From Thermoplasmata archaeon (lineage in GTDB: Archaea; Thermoplasmatota; Thermoplasmata; Lutacidiplasmatales; UBA184), in assembly GCA_030046135.1 (NCBI GenBank), contig JASIEC010000118.1:1-7047 (forward strand): 7,047 nucleotides of DNA, in the 5' to 3' direction. A model generated the notes under the pieces. The model did no database searches, had not been told where the DNA came from, and saw nothing but the letters and a program-made list of their open reading frames with translations. The translations under genes were made by a program, and so were the position numbers. Within the stretch, counting starts at the first letter, position 1. Each line of letters opens with the position of its first letter. Positions 1-5,400 of the stretch are shown here, piece after piece.

Positions 1-355
1 TGCGATAGGCGGTGCCGCCGCCCCGGGCCTCCGCGAGCGGGCCGAGCACCCCGTTGTCGGGCCCGACCAGGATCGAGCCGTCCGCGCAGGCGACCGCCAC
101 GGGCGCTCGCCGTCCCCCGACCCCTGGGTCGACGACCACGACGTGGACCGCGCCGGCCGGGAACCGCTCGAGGATCGGTCGGAGGAGGAACGCCGCCTCG
201 ACGATGTCGTGGGGCCGCAGCTCGTGGGTGAGGTCGATGACGCGCTCCGGTGGAAGGGCGTGGAGCAGCACGGCGCGCATCTGCGCGGCGTAGGCGCTCC
301 CCAGGTCGCTCGAGAGGGTGACGAGGCGCGGCCCGCGCACGCGGTGCGCGCCCAC
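1..355 (-). CDS. S-adenosylmethionine hydrolase (DUF62/SAM hydroxide adenosyltransferase), partial
   Basis: N-terminal 118 residues of a DUF62 protein; the rest lies beyond position 1. The family hydrolyses S-adenosyl-L-methionine to adenosine and methionine using an activated water, and is related to SAM-dependent fluorinase and chlorinase. Visible family landmarks are LVTLSSDLG (about residues 11-19, family TDFG), RVIDLTHE (38-45), VHVVVVDPGVG (70-80) and VGPDNGVL (97-104). Asp76 and Arg83 keep the D-x6-R spacing of the catalytic Asp/Arg described in the Pyrococcus enzyme; the partner His should lie past the edge. I chose the GTG at 355 as the first start after an in-frame TGA that overlaps the neighbour's end; GTG at 340 would place the start nearer the first beta strand and is equally possible. 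The gene lies 16 nt after the small membrane protein gene, so it is probably the third gene of that cluster. No strong ribosome binding site is visible. The family is secure; the physiological role is not. Confidence 0.88.
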   Translation of the reverse strand, partial: MGAHRVRGPRLVTLSSDLGSAYAAQMRAVLLHALPPERVIDLTHELRPHDIVEAAFLLRPILERFPAGAVHVVVVDPGVGGRRAPVAVACADGSILVGPDNGVLGPLAEARGGGTAYR

Positions 356-371
356 GCGACCGGCCGCTCGC

Positions 372-710
372 CTACGACTTCATGATCGCGATCAGGAAGA
401 TCCCGACCGCGACCAGCGCGCCGATGACGGCGGCGATGATCACCAAGAACGACTCCCAGACGAGCGACTCGAGCGCGCCGTGGTGGCCCGCATCGATCCA
501 GCCCTCATGGTAGGCGTATCCGCTGAGCAGCCCGACGACCAGTCCGGCGACGAGCAGCCCCACCCCGACCGTCCGGCTCTTCCCGCTGCCAAAGTAGGCG
601 GTGAAGATCCCGGCGAGGATCATGAACAGCGCGAAGACGAGCAGGAAGATCTCGAGGAACTGCCAGCCGCCGATCTTCAGCGCCGATCCCAATCCGATTA
701 GCTCGAACAT
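372..710 (-). CDS. Small three-helix membrane protein, function unknown
   Basis: 112 residues, not recognised as a known family. Three hydrophobic segments are visible at about residues 19-40, 48-66 and 84-109. A short basic loop (GSGKSRT, 41-47) separates the first two. A polar loop rich in Gly and His (about 67-80, with HEG and GHHG) joins the last two. No signal peptidase site or catalytic motif is seen. Translation probably starts at the ATG at 710: GAGG (721-718) lies 7 nt upstream and overlaps the TGA stop of the Lrp-like gene, which suggests translational coupling. It sits between the Lrp/AsnC-type ligand-binding protein and the SAM hydrolase, so a link to sensing or transport of an amino acid or SAM-related metabolite is conceivable, but this is context only. 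The His pairs in the loop might bind a metal; this is also unproven. Confidence 0.8.
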   Translation of the reverse strand: MFELIGLGSALKIGGWQFLEIFLLVFALFMILAGIFTAYFGSGKSRTVGVGLLVAGLVVGLLSGYAYHEGWIDAGHHGALESLVWESFLVIIAAVIGALVAVGIFLIAIMKS

Positions 711-719
711 ACGGTTTCC

Positions 720-953
720 TCAGAACTTGATGCCCGTGAGCGTCTTCGTGTCGATCACGCCGGCCACGGAGCGGATCTTGTCCACGACCAGTTGACCGAG
801 CGCATTGAAATCCTCGGCCTCGACCTTGGCGATGAGGTCGTACTCGCCGAACAGCGGGTGGAGCTCGACGATGCCCCGGACCCGAAGTAGCTCCGTGTAG
901 ACCTCATGTTCCTTGGCCGGGGCCGTGCTGATCAGGACGAAGCCGATCGCCAC
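720..953 (-). CDS. Stand-alone Lrp/AsnC ligand-binding (RAM) domain protein
   Basis: 77 residues that make up one AsnC_trans_reg (RAM) domain and nothing else. The pattern is beta strand GFVLIST (4-10), helix PAKEHEVYTELLRV (12-25), strand IVELHPLFG (28-36), strand YDLIAKVEA (38-46), helix FNALGQLVVDKI (49-60) and final strand VIDTKTLTGI (66-75). LFGEYDL with Gly36 is the family's ligand-loop signature. The DNA-binding helix-turn-helix of full Lrp proteins is absent. Stand-alone RAM proteins are common in archaea; they form oligomers that bind amino acids or other small effectors and may modulate full-length Lrp partners, so this one is unlikely to bind DNA itself. The start is GTG at 953, supported by AGGTG (966-962) 8 nt upstream, a good match to the archaeal anti-Shine-Dalgarno. 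It is the first gene of the leftward cluster, with its own box A at 1002-995. Confidence 0.88.
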   Translation of the reverse strand: MAIGFVLISTAPAKEHEVYTELLRVRGIVELHPLFGEYDLIAKVEAEDFNALGQLVVDKIRSVAGVIDTKTLTGIKF

Positions 954-961
954 GACCGAAG

Positions 962-966
962 CACCT
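962..966 (-). promoter_or_regulatory. Ribosome binding site of the Lrp-like gene
   Basis: AGGTG on the minus strand, 8 nt before the GTG start at 953. It matches part of the archaeal AGGAGGUGAU consensus and decides the start codon. Confidence 0.65.
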
Positions 967-994
967 TCACGCCGCCGCGCGAGACGGTCCCGCC

Positions 995-1002
995 TTAATA
1001 AG
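995..1002 (-). promoter_or_regulatory. Box A promoter of the leftward Lrp-like/membrane protein/SAM hydrolase cluster
   Basis: CTTATTAA on the minus strand, an AT-rich island in a very GC-rich region that resembles the archaeal TATA box (C/T)TTA(A/T)A. Its centre is about 45 nt before the GTG at 953. With the usual 25-27 nt spacing, transcription would start near 972 and give a leader of about 20 nt that includes the Shine-Dalgarno site. The start site is inferred. Confidence 0.6.
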
Positions 1003-1076
1003 CGTGTCGAGAACCGCGGCGCCGGCGCTCGCTCGACGCGGCCGGCCGCCGCCGGTCGCCACTCGAAAGTTCACGG

Positions 1077-1084
1077 CTTAAGTA
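1077..1084 (+). promoter_or_regulatory. Box A promoter of the MFS transporter gene
   Basis: CTTAAGTA, preceded by the purine-rich CGAAAG (1064-1069), which could serve as a BRE. The centre is about 29 nt before the ATG at 1110, so with standard archaeal spacing transcription starts at or within a few bases of the ATG. No Shine-Dalgarno site is present, in agreement with a leaderless or near-leaderless mRNA. Confidence 0.6.
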
Positions 1085-1087
1085 GGT

Positions 1088-1101
1088 CGCGCGTACGCGC
1101 G
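1088..1101. promoter_or_regulatory. Perfect 14-bp palindrome between box A and the transporter start (candidate operator)
   Basis: CGCGCGTACGCGCG is its own reverse complement. It begins 4 bp after box A and ends 8 bp before the ATG at 1110, covering the region where transcription initiates. Such a position would suit a repressor that blocks RNA polymerase. Alternating CG runs arise easily in this GC-rich genome, so it may be chance. Confidence 0.35.
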
Positions 1102-1109
1102 CCCGTCCG

Positions 1110-2462
1110 ATGCGGGTCTCGCTCCGCACATGGCCCGGTCGGCTCCTCGCGCGGCCCTGGCTGCTCGCGTTCGTGCCCGTCAACGCGGCGACCGCGGGGT
1201 TCGCGGTCGTCCTCCCGCTGCTGATCCTGATTCCCCTGCACGGCTCGTGGGGAGACGTCGCCGTCGCCGCGACGCTGTTCAACGCCGCCGTCATCCTCTC
1301 CTCCATCGTCTGGGGCTACCTCGCCGACGTCTATCCGCTTCGGCGCACGTTCCTGGTCGTCAACTACCTCGGGTACGCGGGCCTCTACGCGTTGCTCACC
1401 CGTGTCACGGGGTTCTCCGAGCTCTACGCGATCTACGCGGTGATCGGGGCGCTCGCCCCCGCGGGGGCGAGCGCGTCGAACCTCCTCATCCTCGAGAAGT
1501 TCACGCCGGCCGAGCGCGCGACGGCATTCGCCTCGTTCCAGGAGATGACGATGCTCGGCTCGGTCGCGGGCCTCCTCGTGGGGTACTTCTGGACCCTCGC
1601 GGACCGCGGCCTCCTCTCGCTGCTCTTCGTCCTCGCCGCCCTCGCCCTCGCCAGCGCGATCGCGGTGCGCCTCGGGATCTCCGAGGCGGGGCGGAAGGTA
1701 CCGAGCACGGCCGCGGCGGACCATCCCGAGGGACTCCTCGCCCGGCTCCGCCCGGTCTCGGGATTCCACGGCTCCTTCCCGTTCTTCCCGCGGGGGCTCC
1801 GGCTCGGGCCGCATCCCGTGCGCCGCCTCTCGCGATGGGCGCGTGAGGAGCTCCACCACGAGATCCCGCTGATCCTCCTCGCGGGGTTCCTGTTCAACCT
1901 CTCGGCGAACCTCTACAACATCTCCTACACGCCGTACCTCTACTCCGCCGGGCTCGCGGCGACATCGATCTTCCTGGTCAACCTCGCGAACAACGCCGCC
2001 CAGACGGTCGTCTTCCCGATCACGGGGCCGCTCGCCAATCGCCTCGGCGCGGACCGTCTCGTGCGCCGGGCCGCGTACGTTCGAGGCGCTGGCTACCTCG
2101 CGACCGCCGGCTTCGGCATCCTGGCGTTCCTCCACGCCGGAGAGCTCGGCGCGAACGCAGCGGTGTACGCCCTTCTCGGGGGGGCGATGGCCCTCTACAC
2201 GACGGCGAGCGCCCTCATGCTGTTCCGGGGCCTCGAGGGTCGGGACGCGGGGAGCCTCCTCGGCGTCAACAGCGCTCTCGGCGGCGCGGCCGCGGTCGCG
2301 GGGGCGGCGCTCGCGGGGGTCCTCTCCGTCTTCGGAAGCTTCTCGCTCGTGTTCTTCGTCGCCGGGGCGGTCCTCCTCGCGTCGCTCCCTCTCTGGGCGG
2401 CGGCGACGGTCGCCTACAGCCGTCGCCGGGCCGGGACCGCCCGGGCCCGGGAAAATCCTTAA
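1110..2462 (+). CDS. Major facilitator superfamily (MFS) transporter, 12 predicted helices
   Basis: 450 residues, typical for an MFS carrier, with about six hydrophobic helices in each half (roughly 18-42, 52-72, 83-98, 105-126, 146-164, 167-186; then 254-275, 284-305, 326-343, 348-371, 386-408, 410-434). The helix 2-3 loop carries GYLADVYPLRR (69-79), a good match to MFS motif A (GxLaDrxGrkr), which gates transport. A long polar loop with many Arg and Pro (about 191-250) joins the halves, as expected. ERATAFASFQEM (135-146) is the loop and start of helix 5. The substrate cannot be read from the sequence; proton-coupled export or uptake of a small molecule in the cell membrane is all that can be inferred. 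The start is ATG at 1110, right after a box A and without a Shine-Dalgarno site. Its TAA stop forms part of the box A of the downstream citrate synthase gene. A role tied to citrate or other organic acids is possible from context but weak. Confidence 0.85.
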   Translation: MRVSLRTWPGRLLARPWLLAFVPVNAATAGFAVVLPLLILIPLHGSWGDVAVAATLFNAAVILSSIVWGYLADVYPLRRTFLVVNYLGYAGLYALLTRVTGFSELYAIYAVIGALAPAGASASNLLILEKFTPAERATAFASFQEMTMLGSVAGLLVGYFWTLADRGLLSLLFVLAALALASAIAVRLGISEAGRKVPSTAAADHPEGLLARLRPVSGFHGSFPFFPRGLRLGPHPVRRLSRWAREELHHEIPLILLAGFLFNLSANLYNISYTPYLYSAGLAATSIFLVNLANNAAQTVVFPITGPLANRLGADRLVRRAAYVRGAGYLATAGFGILAFLHAGELGANAAVYALLGGAMALYTTASALMLFRGLEGRDAGSLLGVNSALGGAAAVAGAALAGVLSVFGSFSLVFFVAGAVLLASLPLWAAATVAYSRRRAGTARARENP

Positions 2463-2464
2463 CC
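2458..2464 (+). promoter_or_regulatory. Box A promoter of the citrate synthase gene
   Basis: CTTAACC after purine/A-rich GAAAAT (2451-2456). It overlaps the TAA stop of the transporter gene. The centre is about 38 nt before the ATG at 2499, which predicts a start site near 2485-2490 and a very short leader. No Shine-Dalgarno site precedes the ATG. Confidence 0.5.
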
Positions 2465-2493
2465 GACAGGGGTCTGCCCGAGACCCCCGACAG
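2463..2493. repeat. Inverted repeat flanked by direct repeats in the citrate synthase promoter
   Basis: A perfect 7-bp inverted repeat, GGGGTCT (2469-2475) and AGACCCC (2481-2487) with a 5-nt loop GCCCG, is bracketed by two exact copies of CCGACAG (2463-2469 and 2487-2493). It occupies the space between box A and the ATG at 2499. It could be an operator. In RNA read from the transporter gene it could form a strong hairpin, but no U-run follows, so it does not look like a normal archaeal terminator. Confidence 0.55.
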
Positions 2494-2498
2494 AACCT

Positions 2499-3668
2499 AT
2501 GGTCGAAGCGAGCGAAGTGCAGCGGGGCCTCCAGGACGTCGTCGCTCTCGAATCCCGGATCTGCTTCATCGACGGGCGGCTCGGCCGCCTCCTCTACCAG
2601 GGGTACGACATCCGCGAGCTCGCGGAGCGCTCGACGTTCGAGGAGGTCGCCTATCTCCTGTGGTACGGCCGTCTCCCGACGTCCGCCCAGCTCGGCGACC
2701 TCAGCGCGCGTCTCCGCGAGCTGCGGGCGCTCCCGGCCCCGCTCTCCGACTGGATCGCGACGCTCCCGCCCACGACCGCGCCGATGGACCTCCTCCGCAC
2801 GGCGGTGAGCGCGCTCGCGCTGTTCGAGCCCGAGGAGACCCGGCCGGGGCCGAGCTCGATCGGGGGAGCGCAGCGGCTGACGGCCGTCCTGCCCACGATC
2901 CTCGGTCAGTTCCACCGCCAGCGCACGGGAGCGAAACCCCTCCGTCCCCGACCGGAGCTCTCCGCCGCGGCGTACCTGCTCTACGCCGTGCTCGACCGCG
3001 AGCCGACCGAGCTCGAGACCCGCGCGCTCGACGTGGCGCTGATCCTCCACGCGGACCACGAGCTCAACGCGTCGACGTTCGCCGCGCGCGTGACGGCCTC
3101 GACGCTCAGCGATCTCTACAGCGCCGTGACGAGCGCCATCGGCACCCTCAAGGGACCGCTCCACGGCGGCGCGAACGAGCGGGTGATGGAGCTGCTCGCC
3201 GAGATCGGCACGGTCGATCGCGTCGAGGAGGTCGTGAAGGAGCGCCTCGCCCGGCACGAGCGGATCATGGGGTTCGGGCACCGCGTCTACAAGGTCGAGG
3301 ACCCCCGGGCGACGATCCTGCGCCGCTGGTCCGAGAAGGTCGGCGCCGCGAAGGGGAACCTCCACGACTACGAGCTGCTGCGCAAGCTCGAGGAGGTGGT
3401 CCACCGCGAGAAGGGGCTCTATCCGAACGTCGACCTCTACTCGGGATCGGTCTACGCGCTCTTCGGGATCCCTCCCGACCTGTTCACGCCGCTGTTCGCC
3501 TCGAGCCGGGTCGCCGGGTGGACCGCCCACGTCCTCGAGGAGTACGACGACCTCCGCCTCATCCGGCCGACCGCGGCGTACGTCGGGCCGACCGACCTGA
3601 CCTACGTCCCGATCGCGGAGCGCTCGGCCGACGCGGGACCCTCCCCCGGACGCGCACCACCCGCATGA
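2499..3668 (+). CDS. gltA: Citrate synthase (archaeal/bacterial type II-like dimer form)
   Basis: Condenses acetyl-CoA and oxaloacetate to citrate, the entry step of the citric acid cycle, in the cytoplasm. 389 residues, about the length of the dimeric archaeal and Gram-positive enzymes. N-terminal landmarks are DGRLGRLLYQGYDIRELA (25-42) and EEVAYLLWYGRLP (48-60). Active-site elements are ILHADHELNAST (182-193, His187), LKGPLHGGAN (217-226, His222), the signature GFGHRVYKVEDPR (258-270, His261, Arg270), YPNVDLYSG (308-316, Asp312) and SSRVAGW (335-341, Arg336). His222, His261 and Asp312 correspond to the catalytic trio of the pig enzyme (His274, His320, Asp375). The usual C-terminus LIRPxAxYVGP is at 354-364; a Pro/Ala-rich tail follows from about 376 and lies inside the overlap with mptD. 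A 2-methylcitrate synthase activity cannot be excluded from sequence alone. Its own box A lies just upstream, so it need not depend on the transporter's promoter. Confidence 0.95.
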   Translation: MVEASEVQRGLQDVVALESRICFIDGRLGRLLYQGYDIRELAERSTFEEVAYLLWYGRLPTSAQLGDLSARLRELRALPAPLSDWIATLPPTTAPMDLLRTAVSALALFEPEETRPGPSSIGGAQRLTAVLPTILGQFHRQRTGAKPLRPRPELSAAAYLLYAVLDREPTELETRALDVALILHADHELNASTFAARVTASTLSDLYSAVTSAIGTLKGPLHGGANERVMELLAEIGTVDRVEEVVKERLARHERIMGFGHRVYKVEDPRATILRRWSEKVGAAKGNLHDYELLRKLEEVVHREKGLYPNVDLYSGSVYALFGIPPDLFTPLFASSRVAGWTAHVLEEYDDLRLIRPTAAYVGPTDLTYVPIAERSADAGPSPGRAPPA

Positions 3669-4014
3669 GCGGGTAGCGCAGATCCGGGCGCGGCGCGAGC
3701 CGCGCCTCGACCTCGAGGGGCCCGTCGACGAGCCGGACCCTCACATCGAGCATCTCCGCCGTGAGGTAGCGGTAGGCGTAGCGGCCCCGCCCCACCCGCC
3801 CGCCCCGAGCGGGTCGGATCTCCACCCGGACCCCCGCCACGTACGGTTGCAGCCCGACCGCGGCCTCGACGGTGCGGGCGAGGGCGGGGGCCGTCCTCGG
3901 GGTGACGGGGATCCCGAGGTACTGGTGGAAGACGCCTCCCAGCTTGATCCCGGCCTCGAAGAGCAGGGCCTCGCGGCGGGTGAGGGGGGCTCGGTGGATC
4001 GACCGCCGCGGCAC
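3559..4014 (-). CDS. mptD: Archaeal dihydroneopterin aldolase (MptD, DUF372 family)
   Basis: Converts dihydroneopterin to 6-hydroxymethyl-dihydropterin plus glycolaldehyde, a step towards tetrahydromethanopterin or folate-type cofactors in archaea. Matching stretches are EALLFEAGIKLGGVFHQYLG (15-34), VEAAVGLQPYVAGVRVEI (49-66), YRYLTAEMLDVRV (81-93) and LRYPLMRVVRV (112-122). Glu20, His30, Gln56 and Tyr114 sit where Glu25, His35, Gln61 and Tyr111 are, as I recall, the active-site residues of the Methanocaldococcus enzyme. The start is GTG at 4014; GGTGA (4025-4021), 6 nt upstream, is the ribosome binding site and contains the stop of pssA. After residue about 123 the protein runs on as an Arg/Pro/Ser-rich tail of some 28 residues that overlaps the citrate synthase 3' end on the other strand. 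The tail looks like read-through into antisense coding sequence and is unlikely to matter for catalysis. Family assignment is from recalled motifs. Confidence 0.82.
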   Translation of the reverse strand: MPRRSIHRAPLTRREALLFEAGIKLGGVFHQYLGIPVTPRTAPALARTVEAAVGLQPYVAGVRVEIRPARGGRVGRGRYAYRYLTAEMLDVRVRLVDGPLEVEARLAPRPDLRYPLMRVVRVRGRVPRRPSAPRSGRRSGRSARRTPRSAG

Positions 4015-4020
4015 GCCGAT

Positions 4021-4025
4021 TCACC
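4021..4025 (-). promoter_or_regulatory. Ribosome binding site of mptD overlapping the pssA stop codon
   Basis: GGTGA on the minus strand, 6 nt before the GTG at 4014. Its last three bases are the TGA that ends pssA, which favours translational coupling of the two genes. Confidence 0.65.
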
Positions 4026-4770
4026 CCGGGGCCGGCGTGCGCGCACGCGCGGTGAACGGGCCGACGAGGTAGTAGATCGCCACGCCGACGAGCAAGCCCA
4101 GCGAGGCCGCGTAGGCGAGAAGCCCCACCGGCGAGGAGGCGGCCGGCCGGAACTGGAGCGTCACGAGGGCGACCGCGACGAGCGTGGCCGTCACGCCGGC
4201 CGCCAGTCGGAGGGGGGCACCCCGGCGGATCTTGGGATAGGGGACGGGGACGACCATCATGATCGACACCACGGCGACCCCCACGAGAAGGCCGATCGGC
4301 TCGACGCCCGCGAACGCCGGGGTGTCGTGGAAGAGGACCACGACGATCACCGCGAGGGCGCTCTGCGGCGTGGGGACCCCGAGGAAGTAGGGCAGCGCGT
4401 GGGCTCGCGCCGTGAAGTACGTGAGGCGGGCGAGCGCGAGGGCGAGGTAGAGCGCGGCGAGCGCGACCACGAGGAACCGGTACGGGGCCCAGGCGGCGAC
4501 GTCGCTCGTGTGGACCGCGACGAGCACCGCGGGGGCCGCCCCGAACGAGACCGCGTCCGCCACCGAATCGGCGACCCGACCGAACGCGCCCGCGGGGGCC
4601 GGGCTCCTTCGGGAGAGCATCCCGTCGAGGCCGTCGAAGCCGATCGCGATCGCGATGAGGAGCATCGCCCAGAGCTTGTTGCCGGCGAGCGTGTAGAGGA
4701 TCGCGCCGACACCGAGGAGCCCGTTGCCGAGGGTGGCGAGGTTGGCCAACGCACGCCAGCGATCGATCAC
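4021..4770 (-). CDS. pssA: Archaetidylserine synthase (CDP-alcohol phosphatidyltransferase family)
   Basis: Membrane enzyme expected to join L-serine to CDP-archaeol, releasing CMP and giving archaetidylserine. 249 residues with several hydrophobic helices. The CDP-alcohol phosphotransferase motif is at residues 46-72: D46-x2-D49-G50-x2-S53-R54-x9-G64-x3-D68-x3-D72. All four metal- and substrate-binding Asp residues are kept; the usual Ala before Arg is Ser53 here. LTYFTARAHALPYFLGVPTP (115-134) is typical of PssA, with the loop R-x-x-x-x-P-x-F-x-G-x-P-x-P. The start is GTG at 4770 and overlaps the asd stop in a GTGA; GGAGAT (4782-4777) lies 6 nt upstream. Its product is the substrate of the decarboxylase encoded just before it, which strongly supports serine rather than inositol or glycerol as acceptor. 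Other CDP-alcohol enzymes are the alternatives. Regulation probably follows the whole leftward operon. Confidence 0.9.
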   Translation of the reverse strand: MIDRWRALANLATLGNGLLGVGAILYTLAGNKLWAMLLIAIAIGFDGLDGMLSRRSPAPAGAFGRVADSVADAVSFGAAPAVLVAVHTSDVAAWAPYRFLVVALAALYLALALARLTYFTARAHALPYFLGVPTPQSALAVIVVVLFHDTPAFAGVEPIGLLVGVAVVSIMMVVPVPYPKIRRGAPLRLAAGVTATLVAVALVTLQFRPAASSPVGLLAYAASLGLLVGVAIYYLVGPFTARARTPAPG

Positions 4771-5393
4771 GGGGCGATCTCCGCGACCGTCGACACGCCC
4801 GCCCGAACCCGGTCCCCCGGGGCGACCGTGGGACGGACCCGGCCGCCGGGCAGGACGAGATCGACCCTCGAGCCCAGAACGATCATCCCGAGCCGGTCCC
4901 CCTTCCTCCGCGCGTCGCCCGGGCGCACGAACGGGACGATCCGCCGTGCGACGGCCCCGGTGATCTGGACGACCTCGACCGGCCCGAGCGCCGTCGCGAG
5001 CCGGTAGCGGAGGTGGACGTTCGAGTCAGCGCCCGACCGGTACGCGGGGGCGAACCCCGTCCCTCCGCGCTCCATCGACTCCACCGTCCCGTCGAGCGGG
5101 AAGCGGTTGACGTGCACGTCGGTGACGTTCATGAACACGGAGATGAACCAGCCGTCCCCCCGCCGCTCCACCGCGCGGATCCTCCCGTCGGCGGCGGAGA
5201 CGATCCCCGGGCCGGCGGGGCGCTCGGGGTCGCGGAAGAAGATCGCGAAGAAGACGAGGAGCGCCGCGAGGACGGCCGCGAGCGCGACCTCGAGGGGACC
5301 CGCCGGGAGCGCGCGCAGTCCGACGGCGAGCCCGACCAACGCGAGCGCCGCGCCCGCCGGGGCGATGAAGCGAGCGCCCCCAGGGGCGAACAC
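4767..5393 (-). CDS. asd: Archaetidylserine decarboxylase (phosphatidylserine decarboxylase family, short form)
   Basis: Removes CO2 from archaetidylserine to give archaetidylethanolamine, using a pyruvoyl group made by self-cleavage. 208 residues, the short archaeal/PSD-A type. Two N-terminal hydrophobic segments (about 8-28 and 34-52) anchor it to the membrane, followed by FFRDPER (52-58), a family hallmark. VSAADGRI (65-72) and NVTDVHVNRFP (89-99) hold the acidic and His residues expected to help processing. The processing site is GMIVLGSRVDL (169-179), so cleavage between Gly174 and Ser175 would turn Ser175 into the pyruvoyl group and leave a C-terminal alpha chain of 34 residues. The only start available after an in-frame TGA is GTG at 5393 (no ATG, GTG or TTG in between), 7 nt after the rpsJ stop; the ribosome binding site is weak (AGG, about 6 nt away). 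Overlap with pssA shows they are made together. Confidence 0.93.
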   Translation of the reverse strand: MFAPGGARFIAPAGAALALVGLAVGLRALPAGPLEVALAAVLAALLVFFAIFFRDPERPAGPGIVSAADGRIRAVERRGDGWFISVFMNVTDVHVNRFPLDGTVESMERGGTGFAPAYRSGADSNVHLRYRLATALGPVEVVQITGAVARRIVPFVRPGDARRKGDRLGMIVLGSRVDLVLPGGRVRPTVAPGDRVRAGVSTVAEIAP

Positions 5394-5400
5394 GCCTCGC

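Noticed and set aside
1019..1049. Two short GC palindromes (GCGCCGGCGC at 1019-1028, GCGGCCGGCCGC at 1038-1049) as separate operators
   Set aside because: Built only of G and C in a very GC-rich intergenic region, so expected by chance; mentioned only as context for the 14-bp palindrome.
2469..2487. Intrinsic terminator of the transporter gene
   Set aside because: The stem is good, but no T-run follows and archaeal termination depends mainly on U-tracts; the promoter position fits an operator better.
1071..3530. An 819-codon open frame on the minus strand opposite the transporter and citrate synthase
   Set aside because: The predicted protein is almost wholly Arg, Glu, Gly, Asp and Pro without any fold pattern, which is the usual antisense shadow of GC-rich genes. 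Both genes on the plus strand have clear family motifs.
2660..3676. A 338-codon plus-strand frame inside the citrate synthase gene
   Set aside because: Arg/Pro/Ala-rich +1-type shadow in a GC-rich gene, with no recognisable domain.
3847..5007. A 386-codon open frame on the plus strand opposite mptD, pssA and asd
   Set aside because: Composition is Arg/Glu/Gly/Asp-rich and repetitive, as for an antisense shadow. The minus-strand genes carry catalytic motifs.
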